The position numbers and the translations under genes were made by a program. Positions 1 through 9,989 of a DNA stretch of 64,000 nucleotides are shown one piece after another. This DNA is from Ailanthus altissimus (lineage: Eukaryota; Streptophyta; Magnoliopsida; Sapindales; Simaroubaceae): positions 8,013,001 through 8,077,000 of the forward strand of contig CAMPEX010000001.1 of NCBI GenBank assembly GCA_946807835.1, written 5' to 3'. How positions within the stretch are numbered: the stretch's first letter is position 1; each line of letters starts with the position of its first letter. The notes below the pieces were generated by a model. That model searched no databases. It was not told where the DNA came from and was given only the letters and a program-made list of their open reading frames with translations.

Positions 1-839
1 AAACCCCAAAAAGGTCATGAATGTACCCTATGGTAGGGGTTAAGGGAATTTAAGAGGTGGCAAGGGGTATGCTGGCCTTCAAGGCTATTGAGTTTGTGAT
101 GGCCAAAGAGGAGGCCATGGTTATAATATCCTGGGAAGGGTCGAGGCTATAACAGCCCAAGAGATGGTCATGGTCATGATAGTTCTAGGGGTAGTAGGGG
201 TAGTTCAAGCCCAAAAGGGCCAGCTCACGAATCTCTTTTCATGACAGCTAGCAACCAGACCTTAGAGGCGACTGATGTAGAATGAGTAGTACCTATGAGG
301 AGGATTATTCAATCTTTTATACCCCTTCAAGTTTCACAGAGGTCCACGCTATTAATTGGGGCTTCAAGCTCGAGGATGCCTTTAATAGAAGATGTTCAAG
401 AACATGTGGAAGGGCCTTCTCTTATAGTGACCTCAATATTTTAATCTCAGATAGGCATAACGACTTAGAGTTCATAATCCCTGTGATACATTGGGTGAAG
501 ATACATAGAACCCATTTAGGCTGAGCAGATAGTTGACTTGGACTCAATCACTAGGTTCAATGTTGCATTGAGATAAAAATAAACGTAAGTTTGTACTCTC
601 CTCAACGTTTTTAATTTAGTAAGGTTATATATCTTATGGTGCTTATGTCGCTCTTTTTAGATGGCCTATGCTTTTTTCTCGATGCTATATGGATGAGATT
701 CACATGCTGTTGAATCCTTGTTAGCACGAGGAAAGCCTTCATTAGGTTAGACACAAGGTTCAGCAAGCTAGGCGTAAATTTGACTAGGCTTATCGTAAAG
801 CCAAGGAATTGGTGGCTTAGATAGAGGCATTCGACATGT
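1..839. other. Unassigned decayed repeat DNA
   Basis: No intact gene is visible. An 80-codon open stretch at 282-524 (+) has no recognisable motif. Around 715-830 the plus strand, ignoring stops, reads like a charged helical segment (for example RHKVQQARRKFD), which would suit a decayed retroelement gag or coiled-coil protein. The minus-strand gypsy similarity to the right fades out near 840, so a junction between two old elements probably lies there. Assignment is inference. Confidence 0.3.
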
Positions 840-1170
840 CGAGTTTATACAAAGTCTATCTCAGTGGTTGGTTAGTGAGCACTATGATAGTGTGGGCCTA
901 AAAATAGGGACATAACTTTTGCCCTAACATAACCAACACTAAGGTCAGGTTATCCATCAGTGGGTACTAATTCTCTATGTCAAAAAGGACTTGTTCACGA
1001 AGTGCGCTGGTCTTTGAATTCTAGTTTCCTCTTTAACTAGCACCGAGCTCACTGCTTGAGCTGACATACCAAGTTATATGATCAACTCATCCCCCTAAAC
1101 CAGAATAGTAGTGAATGGGTTGTGCAAGATAATCTTTAAGTCGCTTAAATGCTTCCTTACACTCTGGAGT

Positions 1171-2220
1171 TCATCTATTCTTTTCTTTCCTCTTAATGGC
1201 CTGCAAAATTTTGAAACACTTATTTGTTGCGCTAGTGATGAACTGACTTAGGGCCACAACTCTATCCATTAGTAGCTGATTTTTTTTAACAGTGTTGAGG
1301 GACTTCATTTCTATGATGGTTCTTATCTTGTCGGGGTTTGCCTTTATCCCCTTTTTGCTAACCATGAAACCGAGACATTTCCCCAACTTCACCCTGGAGG
1401 CATATTTTTTAGGGTTCAATTCCATCTTTTGCTTTCTTAATATCTTGAAAATCTCCTTTAAGTCTTTCAACGATTCCTCAACCTAACCAACTTCGTGATC
1501 ATGTCGTCCACGTATACCTCCACACTTTTCCTTATCAAAGGCTTAAAAAATTTATTCACAATCCTCTAATATATAGCTCTAATATTCTTGAGGCTGAACG
1601 ACGTCACCTTATAACAGTAGGTTCCTTGATGGGTCACAAATGATGTCTTTTCTTAGTTAAGGAGCAGAGAAAGGGTAACATCCGAATCTAGTTATATCCT
1701 TAGAAATCGTCAGAAAGCTGAACAACTCATGTCTCACCGTTGAGTCCACTAGTTGGTCAATTTTTGAAAGTAGAAAGTTATCTTTCGGGCACGTTTATTC
1801 AAATTTGTGAAATCCGTACAAATCCTCCACTTCGTATTAGATTTCTTGACCATTACCACATTAGCGAGCCAGTTTAGATAATGGACCTCTCGATGAATCT
1901 TACGGTTAGCAATTTCTCAACATCCGCTGCAACCGTTTTGTTTTTTTTTCTTACTTTAAGATTCTTCTTTTTTGTTAAATAGGTTTAAAATTGGGGCTAA
2001 AGGCTAGAGCATGGGACATTAGTGATGAATAAATTCTTGGCATATCCTCATGTAACCATGCAAAGATGTTAGAGTATTCCTTTACTAGTGCGAACAATTC
2101 CTCTTTGACCTTGAGCTTTAGCTGTGATCCGACCTTCACTACCTTCTCTAGTTCATCTGGTGTAACATGCATTAATTGCAATTCTTTAATAAGCCTCGGT
2201 GATTGAACTTCTCTTCTCAC
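1171..2220 (-). pseudogene. Gypsy reverse transcriptase remnant (copy A)
   Basis: Three fragments of a Ty3/gypsy RT lie in successive frames. At 2220-1975 the segment just upstream of the RT has FAWLHEDMPRI. Near 1855-1790 lies the first conserved block, KWRICTDFTNLN. Near 1523-1500 the catalytic block reads VEVYVDDMITK. At 1470-1171 the thumb/connection region contains LGFMVSKKGIKANPDKI, a hallmark of plant gypsy polyproteins. In a live element this enzyme copies the element RNA into cDNA in virus-like particles. Several stop codons and frame changes separate the blocks, so this copy is dead. The two catalytic aspartates of YVDD survive. Confidence 0.82.
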
Positions 2221-2413
2221 AGATCAATAATAGAGATATAGTATATTCTCTTAGCCGATGCCGATACCACATACCAACTCTTCCCATTTTCTGATCTTCA
2301 GATATGATCTTAATTCTTTCTCTTACAAGAAATTTGAGTTTCAAGTAATTTATGAAAAGAGCTAAGTTAGTATTCCTTATAAAATGTTGTCCATACAAAA
2401 TATTGCATAGGAA

Positions 2414-2743
2414 TTATTGATCCATTACTAAAAAATTGGTCATGATGATATTCACATAAAGTCTTTCACCAAAGATAATTAGTAGGTTCACTACCTTGAG
2501 TGACATGATGCAATTGTTCTCGAACCCTTGTATGAAGGTTTGTGTGCTTTCCATTCTCTGATCCATGATCCTCAACTCGTCTAAGGCATCCTTAAATATA
2601 ATGTCAACTGAGCTCTTCAGATCTACGAATACCCGATTTACCTTTATGCTAGCAATTTGTACTGCAATCGCCAATGCATCATCATGTAGGTAACTTATTT
2701 CTCTCGCATCTTCCTTAGTGAACATGATTGGAGCCTCTTGCAT
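2414..2743 (-). pseudogene. Gypsy aspartic protease remnant (copy A)
   Basis: A 109-codon open stretch resembles the retropepsin of plant gypsy elements: FTKEDA near the start, RVFVDLKSSVDIIF where families have VLVDTGSS.DILF, then LDELRI and the flap-side segment. The catalytic D-T/S-G triad is changed to D-L-K, so proteolytic activity is not expected. The corresponding part of copy B at about 38,800-38,990 aligns over DIIFKETLDEL and CIMSL, showing both derive from one family. Confidence 0.75.
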
Positions 2744-2879
2744 TCATAACTTATTGCATTAGGCATGTTGTATTTACTTAATGTCCCATCATTAAGTACC
2801 TTGAATAATTCTTCCTTTATAGATTAGAGTTCCTAGCCAACATTCGTCTACCTAAAATGATCATTGTTAACTTCGGCGA

Positions 2880-3990
2880 GGTGTTTCTAGGAGTTTCAAG
2901 CTTCTTTTTACTTAAGTGGTCCGCTCAACATTTTCTTAAATAGTTATTTCTTATCAATTGGTTAATTATTTCCTTAAGGTGACACACCTTATCATGGTAT
3001 GCCCTATGGGTTAGTGAAAGTCATTTCTTATCCTCGGCTCCCATTAGTTTAAGGGTGTTCTGATGGCTAATGACCTAGTCAGCAGGCCCTGATCTTTTAT
3101 GGCTTCAAACACAATATGAAGCGGGACCGTCAATGGTACAAAGTTGTTAATTTAAGCCACCTGGTGTTGTATCCCTATTGCTTGATGCCCTGAGTTAATC
3201 TTTTTAGTTTCTCAAGTTTGCCTCAACAGACCTGCTCGCTGGTAATGTCGATCTCATCGACCTAACTGTAGATATTTAGGTCTTTGGGGTGGGGAACTTT
3301 CTCGTCATCCTATGAATATCCTCATTATGGATCTTTTCCTTCCCGTATCTTAATGTTGTACATGTTTTCTAGAAATGTCTACCGATATCATCCTCTTCCT
3401 CTATTCCTTTTCTTAAAGGGTAATAGATTTTGGTGCTTCATTAAAGGTGGTTGCATAGCTCAGGATGTGATTCTCAGAAAGGTAATACGAAAATTAATTC
3501 AGCCTCAACCTGTTTTAAAGTCTTCCAAAGCTATAGGTTAATCAAATGTCCTAAGCTGAATCACCTCTCTGTAGAACCTTTTTAAGTACTCCCTTAAGCT
3601 CTTTGTTTGTGCCCATTTCATCTTTTTTAATTGCCGGGGGTATTTGATTATTTCATAAGACCTACAAAAATGCTCGATGAATTTATTGATGAGATACTTT
3701 TCTACTTTAGCCTTCGGTACCAAAATAAGGCCCTTCCAAGTTCATATAAAATAATTGGCAAAGTTACTCTTACTTCAGGCATGATATGGATAGTGGATCT
3801 GTAACCTGATCTATATAATGGTTTAGGTTTGTCATACATCGATATGAATAAAGGCTAGGCAACCTAAACCCTTTAGGAAATTCCATGTTCCTTAGTTCAT
3901 CAATTAGAGGAAATTTTCTTTCCCTCTCTAACAGGTTACTCTTTTTTCTCCTTTTCCTTCAGCAGGTTACATAGTTGTTCCTCCAATCCC
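2880..3990 (-). pseudogene. Gypsy gag remnant (copy A)
   Basis: Minus-strand fragments fit a plant Ty3/gypsy gag. The 61-codon stretch at 3723-3538 contains KSLREYLKRFYREVIQL, the usual ESLR.YL.RFN block of Retrotrans_gag. The segment near 3000-2915 reads HDKVCHLKEIINQLI, which follows gag in Tat-type elements. Stops and shifts interrupt the rest. This would have been the capsid protein. Confidence 0.65.
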
Positions 3991-4560
3991 TTGACTTTCT
4001 CCTCAAGGGGTAATTCAACTTGGGATCTTCTTTGAATCTTCTCTTCTTTTTACTCTTCTATTTCTCTTCACCTCTGAGTTTTTTTCTGTATTGTTCTGTG
4101 GTCTGAGTCTTCAATTTAAGACTGATCGAGTTCCTCTCTAGTATGGTTGTATCTTGATCCACTTATTGAAGGATGAAAGGCCTCAGTCCCCTACCTCAAG
4201 CATTTCTGACAAAGGGTCCATTCCGTATAGTTAGGCCCTCGAGGTTTGGTCGTTCTCCCTGAAGACTAATTACTTGGTGCTCTCATCTTCCATTGGTTTC
4301 CCTATTGCTTTAGGATTTCAATCAGTGGCTTGTTTATCTTTTCTATTTCCTTTCTTATTATACATAACTTTTCATGAATTCCTTATTGCAATAGAGCTCC
4401 GATCTGTGGCATCATATTTACCTAGGGATTCGTTAATCGAATTATGTTGTTTTGATCTGGATGCTCTGTTAGCCGTGAGTTTTGGTGTTTCTCAGCACCG
4501 TTCTGCTAGTGATTCACTATTTTGTCTTTGGTAAACATCTCTAAGGCTTTTAGTTCAGCT

Positions 4561-4580
4561 TCCTACAAACAGTGCCAAAA
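4561..4580 (-). other. Primer-site-like sequence after the LTR of gypsy copy A
   Basis: On the minus strand this reads TTTTTGGCACTGTTTGTAGG, a mutated form of the TTGGCGCCGT..GTGGG segment that follows the 5' LTR in many plant gypsy elements. It sits directly inside the LTR edge at 4583 and upstream of gag, where a primer binding site belongs. Confidence 0.55.
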
Positions 4581-4582
4581 AT

Positions 4583-5300
4583 TGTTAACCAGAAAATCTT
4601 ATTTTTTGGGACAACGAGATTTGAATTTTTTTCAAGGATCGAAATAGGTTTGTTAAGCTAGGGTTATGCTAAAAATAGATCTCAAATTTAACTATTTTGA
4701 TATCTTTACAAAAAAAAAATTGTTTTTGTAAAAATTCTCTGATGCTTAAGTTAATGTCTAGAGAATAGGAAGTTCTTAGAGTATTGTGTGAAGGAAAAGT
4801 TTCATTACCCATTTATGTTAACCACAAGGTTAATAGGTAGGAAATAAGGCCATTGCTCCCTAATTTCTCTGTGTGCTTCACGTGATTGGGGTTTGAGATG
4901 ATGGCCACTTGCCTTATTAGTAGCATGCTTTAACCCATTTTTGTGATTTGTGGGGTTGGTGAGCATTAGTCACCTCAGGGTTGAATATAGGTATTTTTTA
5001 TTAGAAAAGCCCCATATAACTTTTATATAATGTATCATCAATTTATTACGAACTGATTCCTAAAAAGGGTTATAGGTCACATTTAGGGCCCATGCCTAAT
5101 CAAATTAATTTTCTGAAAGGAATAGGCTCCAACATACTAAAAATAATCTTTTTTTAAAAAAAAAATTGTCTTTTAGACATAACATAGCATAAATGTTTTT
5201 TTAGCACTAACTTTGTTAGGAATCGCACGTCACAAATTTGGAAGAAGAAGTACATTGCACGCCTTTAACTATTAGGTTATAATCGCAAATATTTTAGCAT
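4583..5300 (-). repeat. Probable 5' LTR of gypsy copy A (outer end not resolved)
   Basis: The plus strand starts TGTTAACC at 4583, that is, the minus-strand LTR ends in GGTTAACA, immediately before the primer-site-like sequence. The inner edge is supported by position and the TG/CA rule. The outer edge is a guess because no second LTR or target duplication was found. No coding potential is visible. Confidence 0.4.
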
Positions 5301-5423
5301 AACTTTTGTTAATTATTGTATGCCATTCATTAAGATATTTTTACAATTAATATGTATTTCAAATGATTTAAGAAAAATTGATAGTTTCCCCTTATTATTT
5401 TATCGAAGTAACAAAATTCCCCC

Positions 5424-5442
5424 ATATATATATATATATATT
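5424..5442. repeat. (TA)n microsatellite
   Basis: A run of nine to ten TA dinucleotides within otherwise non-coding DNA between the gypsy LTR and the coiled-coil pseudogene. Confidence 0.9.
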
Positions 5443-5928
5443 TCACTAATACACTCCACTATTGAGATTCACCATGCTAAACTATTAGCAGTTGATATGC
5501 CAACTACTATGACCCAGTAAAACAGATACGACCCTAAATGCCTTAGATGCTGAGAGTTATTCAATAAAGAATACCTCTTACAAAAGTTCATCGAAGGGCA
5601 ACCAAGGCATAAAAAATACCTAAAAAATAGTAAAGGAGTTCAAAAATATGTCAATATAGTATTCTAAAATAGTTCAACAATAAAATAGGCAAGTTCATGA
5701 AAGTAAAGTGAAAGGTACCGAAAAATTTATCTAGAAGCAGATAGGTAAGCAGTAACAGAGGACCCAAGACTTAATAGATGACAGTTATGGGAGTTATTGA
5801 GAGATGTCGATCACCACCATCTTTGCCATCGTCATCATCTTTACCTCTCTTAGCTTGGTGAGCAGTGGAGTCTTGATGAGCATAGACATCAAAGGGATCG
5901 TGGTTCGATCCTCCTTAGTTGCTTCAGG

Positions 5929-6698
5929 TTATAAATGAGTGGCATGACTAACTAAGGCCTTGATTGTATTATTCTTTTTCTTTATATTCGATGCTGAGGC
6001 AGCAGGAATACCAAGCTTTAAGAAGCTGAAGTCCAAGTCAGAGTAGGCATCAAAAGTTTTACAATTAGCATAGCTAAGCGCCTTCTACGTTGTCTCCCAA
6101 AGCCATTTCTCTAGCAAGTCAATAGCACTATTCAACTTCTCGTTGGTCTCATTCAGCTCTTGATTAGCCAGTGCCATTGCCCTTTTCTCCTCCTGGCTCT
6201 GAGAGATTTCTTCCTTTATTATAGAAAGGTCATTGGTAACCAAGGCAAATTTATGTTTATATTTGTTATTTTCAGTCCTTAGAATATTTTCACTCTTCCT
6301 TTCAATGACCCTTAGGATCTCTAGGTCCTCAGGGCTCTTTTAAGTGCCTCTTTGTGTTCCCCCAAGATAAAGGCAACTTGTAGTAAGGAAAAGTGCTAAC
6401 AACTATAAATGATGCAACATAGAAAAAAGGAATACATGAATCAAGAGGAGAAAATAGCTAAAATTACCTCGTAAGACAGACTCGATACTCTAGATAGAGC
6501 ATTTAGTGAATCTTGATAGGAAAAGGACGAAGCCAGGTCAGTAAGTATGGCCTTATTAGCATGTTGTATGTAAGACAGCAGGTACCCAGCTTTTCTCCTC
6601 AATCTAAGGCCTAAATCCTTTGAGTGCATGGAACTAGTAGAAGTTTGACTAAGTTTGAAGACCTTCATTTGCTTAGTACTAGAGTGCCTAGCATCCAT
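5929..6698 (-). pseudogene. Decayed coiled-coil protein gene, unknown family
   Basis: The minus strand opens at 6698 with MDARHSSTKQMKVFK and runs 85 codons to 6441. After a gap it continues from about 6340 to 5929 in one frame with a strongly heptad-like, Glu/Lys/Asn-rich segment (for example IIKEEISQSQEEKRAMALAN, then NEKLNSAIDLLEKW). One internal TAG lies near 6090, and a final segment YSDLDFSFLKLGIPAASASN precedes a stop at 5929. The gap could be an intron or a deletion. I do not recognise the family. Long coiled-coil ORFs are common as accessory or gag-like ORFs of plant retroelements, and the neighbours are retroelements, so a transposon origin is the likeliest reading. Confidence 0.5.
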
Positions 6699-6745
6699 GA
6701 ACTTAGAGGCAGGGAAGGCATTTGAGCTTTCCCTAACAGAGGTAC

Positions 6746-8778
6746 TGTTAGGATATATGCTTACATGTCATACCTGAATGTACATATACTTGTGTATTTA
6801 TACAAGTGTACATTCATATTGAATTGCTAATATTTATTAATATGATACTATGCAATGTAACATTACAGACATTGTAGATCTGAAAGAGTTTAGATCAAAT
6901 CTAAAAGAGTTTAGATAAGGACTCACAGTTAGCTATGTTGAGAGATATAAATGTTAAATGTTAGTACAGCTAAGTGTTAGCTAATTATAATACTCAGCAG
7001 ATCCAAGAGTTGGAGCCTTCTTTGTAATGGGACATAGACCTGGGAATATACTAGTAACTGCATAGTTGCAAGAGTTGCAATCGGGTGCCAGGAAATGCTA
7101 GTTGCGTAAGTATATTCTCGAATAATTATCCATCATCTATTTCTACCGATGAGGGTCTATCGGTGGATACCTTTTCAATATAGATCAGTATATATCGTAC
7201 CTATAAGGTATAGATGGTCGTTCCTAGCCGATTGTGAGCTTGGAGCTCGTATTGACATATGGGTATCTAGTTAGGATTAGATATAGGACAGACTCACGAG
7301 AGCCTCTGATAGACATCCTATATAAGTCGTCAACGAATGATCTTCTCGAGTTGAGTAGTATACGTGGTCCTTTGACTTGAGTGCTACAGTGGGCTTGTAA
7401 GTGATCGACCATACTTTGGTTCCACGCATGTCACAGACTTTTCATGGTGTGACCGCTGGGTGTCGCTGGGTATGGTCCGATGCTTATAGAGGTCGGTGCG
7501 TACAGATATGGGATCCGTCAGCTCCCATATGGAGTTTGATATCCAAATACTTTGAGACTGTATCTCAAAAATTGTTATGGCCATAAGCAATTATCCCGGG
7601 AAAGAGTTCTGTCAGGGTAGAACAATATGACAAAGAAGTTTGCGCATATTGTTCAGTGAGATACAAGTCTATAGATAGGACATGGATGAGCATAAGAGGA
7701 TTTGACTGTGACAATCTATATCCCCGCACATCCAAGATATCATGACGGAAGGACTATACGTATACGTTGTAACCTCATCTTGTATGGTTCAACGCGCTGA
7801 TTTGTATGTCCATGACATGTACGTGGGGCATTGCTCACGGACTCATGGAATAGTTTCATTTGACAAATCGAGCGTAAGACCTAGGAAGTCCCGCGATATA
7901 GAGTGTACTCGTTGTGCACCAGGGCAGCGTGCCGGATTAAATTGTTTAATCTAGCAATATTCAGCATACTACGAGAATACGTGCGTGTCTGTATTTAAGT
8001 GTTAAATACAATAATTAGTTAATAATTATTATTTACTAATTATATTATAACACGTAGTGCATTATGGGCCCTCTATTGAGTTTACCCAAGTGTAAAATTT
8101 GGTGGGACTCACTAAAGAGTGAACTTGGTAACTATTCTTGAGGGGTAAAATGGTCATTTTCCATTTTGATTATTTAATTGTTAAATAATTAAATATATTT
8201 CTTTTTATATTATATAATATATTATTATATATTATATTATTATTTATATTATACAATATATTATATTATATATTATTATATTTTATTATATATATATAAA
8301 GAAAGAAAGAGAGAAAGAAAGTGCGTGCAATGTGTGGGGCAAAAATTGCCCGAAAAAGAAAGAAAAGAAATAGAGAAGGAGGAAGAAGAAGAAGAAGAGA
8401 AAAAAAAAATGAGGGAAAATGAAATTGTTTTATTTTCACTATACCTCTAATTGGAGCAATTGTGAATTACTTCAAACTCTCTATTTCTTATTCTTTTGAA
8501 GAAAATGATATAAACACAATCCCGACCATTTTGGGGATTAAGAGTTAATCCCAAGCTGAATACAAAGCTGTTATTCTAGCTCACCAAGCCCACTGTGTTG
8601 GTAACTAGAACTGCACACGAGTTGGTCTCCATGCAGACTCCGAGGAAACATGTGGGCTATTAATATATTAATGTAATTAATATATTTATTTATTACAAAA
8701 TATATGCACTTCCGCAGCGTTAGGCAATAGACACAATTGCACATACATACACCCAGACGTGTCTTAGATCCGCCAACA
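6746..8778 (+). repeat. Probable Copia-type LTR of about 2.03 kb
   Basis: The interval starts TGTTAGGATATATGC and ends GATCCGCCAACA, so both ends obey TG...CA with short inverted ends (TGTTAGG/TGTTGGC on opposite strands). Near the right end, CTTCCGCAGCGTTAGG resembles the U5-terminal CTTCCGCTGCGTT of plant Copia LTRs, giving a plus-sense LTR. The interior is non-coding, with an AT-dinucleotide tract at 8200-8300 and a purine tract at 8300-8410. I found neither a matching 5-bp target duplication (GGTAC left, CTTCT right) nor a primer site after it, so it may be a rearranged or solo LTR. Short ORFs inside are chance. Confidence 0.5.
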
Positions 8779-9965
8779 CTTCTCTCCCTAGTGGATCTCC
8801 TTAATGGCACTTTCAGTTGAAGTTGTTGTTGTTACTCCTCTACATGAGTATGATTAGGTTCTTTAATATTAGCAAGAGCTATCTCATGAACATCTTGATT
8901 ATCTGTATTTGCATCATGTATAATGATATGTGTAATTACCTAGTCATTAACAATTGCAATATTGAGAATAGTAATATATTCATCTTCAAAGACAATGTTC
9001 CTGAGTTTAGAACTCCCACTATAATCAACATCCATAATGAATTTAGCATTCCCTGTCTCGAAAACGACTCTGCTTGAGGAATCATAAAACTTGAAACCCC
9101 TCGATCTCTTTGAGTATCTAATAAAGTAGTAGCTTATAAATTTTAAGTCAAACTTCCTTTCATTAGGCCTGTATGGTCTAGTCTCAGTTGGACAACTCTA
9201 GATATGCAAATGTCTAATACTAGGCTTCTTTTCATTCCATAGCTCAAATGGGGTTTTTGCTATTGCTTTACTTGGAACTCGATTAAGGATATACACTGCA
9301 GTCTTTAAGGCTTTGTTCTAAATGACATGTGCAATTACCTAATCATTATCATGCAATATTGAGAATAGTAATATATTCCTCTTCAAAGACAATGTTCTTG
9401 AGTTTAGAATTCCCACTATATTCAACATCCACAATGAATTTAGCATTCCCTGTCTCGAAAATGAATCTGCTTGAGGAATCATAAAACTTAAAACCCATCG
9501 ATCTCTTCGAGTATCCAATAAAGTAGTAGCTTATAAATTTTAAGTCCAACTTCCTTTCATTAGGCCTGTATGGTCTAATGAAAGCTGGACAACTCTAGAT
9601 ATGCAAATGTCTAATACTAGGCTTCTTTTCATTCCATAGCTCAAATGGGGTTTTTGCTATTGCTTTACTTGGAACTTGATTAAGGATATACACTGCAGTC
9701 TTTAAGGCTTTGTTCTAAAGAGATTCTGATAAAAAAGAATGATTTATCATACTTCTAACCATATCCTTTAGGGTCTGATTTCGTCTCTCAGCTACACCGT
9801 TTTGACTTGGAGTCCCCGACATGGTATATTGAGGAACGATGAAATATTTTTGCAAATATCTCGTAAAAGGGCCTGGACGTTGTTTACCTAATCCATTATA
9901 TTTACCATAGAATTCACTACCACGGTCAGATTTAACGACTTTAACTTTCTTGTCAAGCTGATTTT
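8779..9965 (-). pseudogene. Ty1/copia integrase fragment with internal tandem duplication
   Basis: From 9960 downward the minus strand encodes a Copia integrase: KVVKSDRGSEFYGKY (second catalytic Asp), GTPSQNGVAERRNQTLKDMV (catalytic Glu region), then WNKALKTAVYILN and KTPFELWNEKKPS. A TAG replaces the usual Trp after HLHI. The 9549-9349 stretch carries the C-terminal block YYFIGYSKRS and ETGNAKFI. Near 8810-8780 the integrase-RT linker VPLRRSTRERS appears, and it stops exactly at the LTR-like edge at 8778. RT and RNase H are missing. A 399-bp segment is duplicated in tandem (8922-9320 and 9321-9719), so the C-terminal block appears twice. The fragment is non-functional. Confidence 0.85.
8922..9719. 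repeat. Tandem duplication of 399 bp inside Copia integrase
   Basis: Unit 1 (8922-9320) and unit 2 (9321-9719) both start AATGAYATGTGYAATTACC and end GCTTTGTTCT. They differ by scattered substitutions and one 2-base indel. The duplication repeats the integrase C-terminal coding segment, so it happened in an already defective copy or inactivated it. Confidence 0.9.
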
Positions 9966-9989
9966 CAACTTTAGTTTTCTTGGCTCTTA

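Larger units (their letters stand above)
840..4582 (-). mobile_element. Decayed Ty3/gypsy (Tat-like) retrotransposon, copy A
   Basis: Reading the minus strand from high to low coordinates gives the gypsy order: primer-site-like sequence (about 4580-4561), gag (about 3990-2880), aspartic protease (2743-2414), reverse transcriptase (about 2220-1170) and the start of the RNase H region (about 1090-840). Every domain is cut by stops and frameshifts, so nothing is functional. Motifs that place it are LFAW..EDMP ahead of the RT, YVDDM in the RT active site, and a gag-end segment similar to HLKEIINQLIRNNYL. The protease motif and the linear RT/RNase H order match a second copy at 36794-39020. Integrase is not visible. 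I infer the Tat/Ogre side of Ty3/gypsy from the motif set, less firmly than gypsy itself. Confidence 0.8.

Noticed and set aside
7224..7954. ORFs of 60-70 codons on both strands
   Set aside because: They overlap each other in opposite strands inside an LTR-like sequence and show no motif.
8571..8810. 79-codon ORF taken as one gene
   Set aside because: Only its first residues (PLRRSTRERS) are Copia; the remainder reads across the LTR-like boundary.
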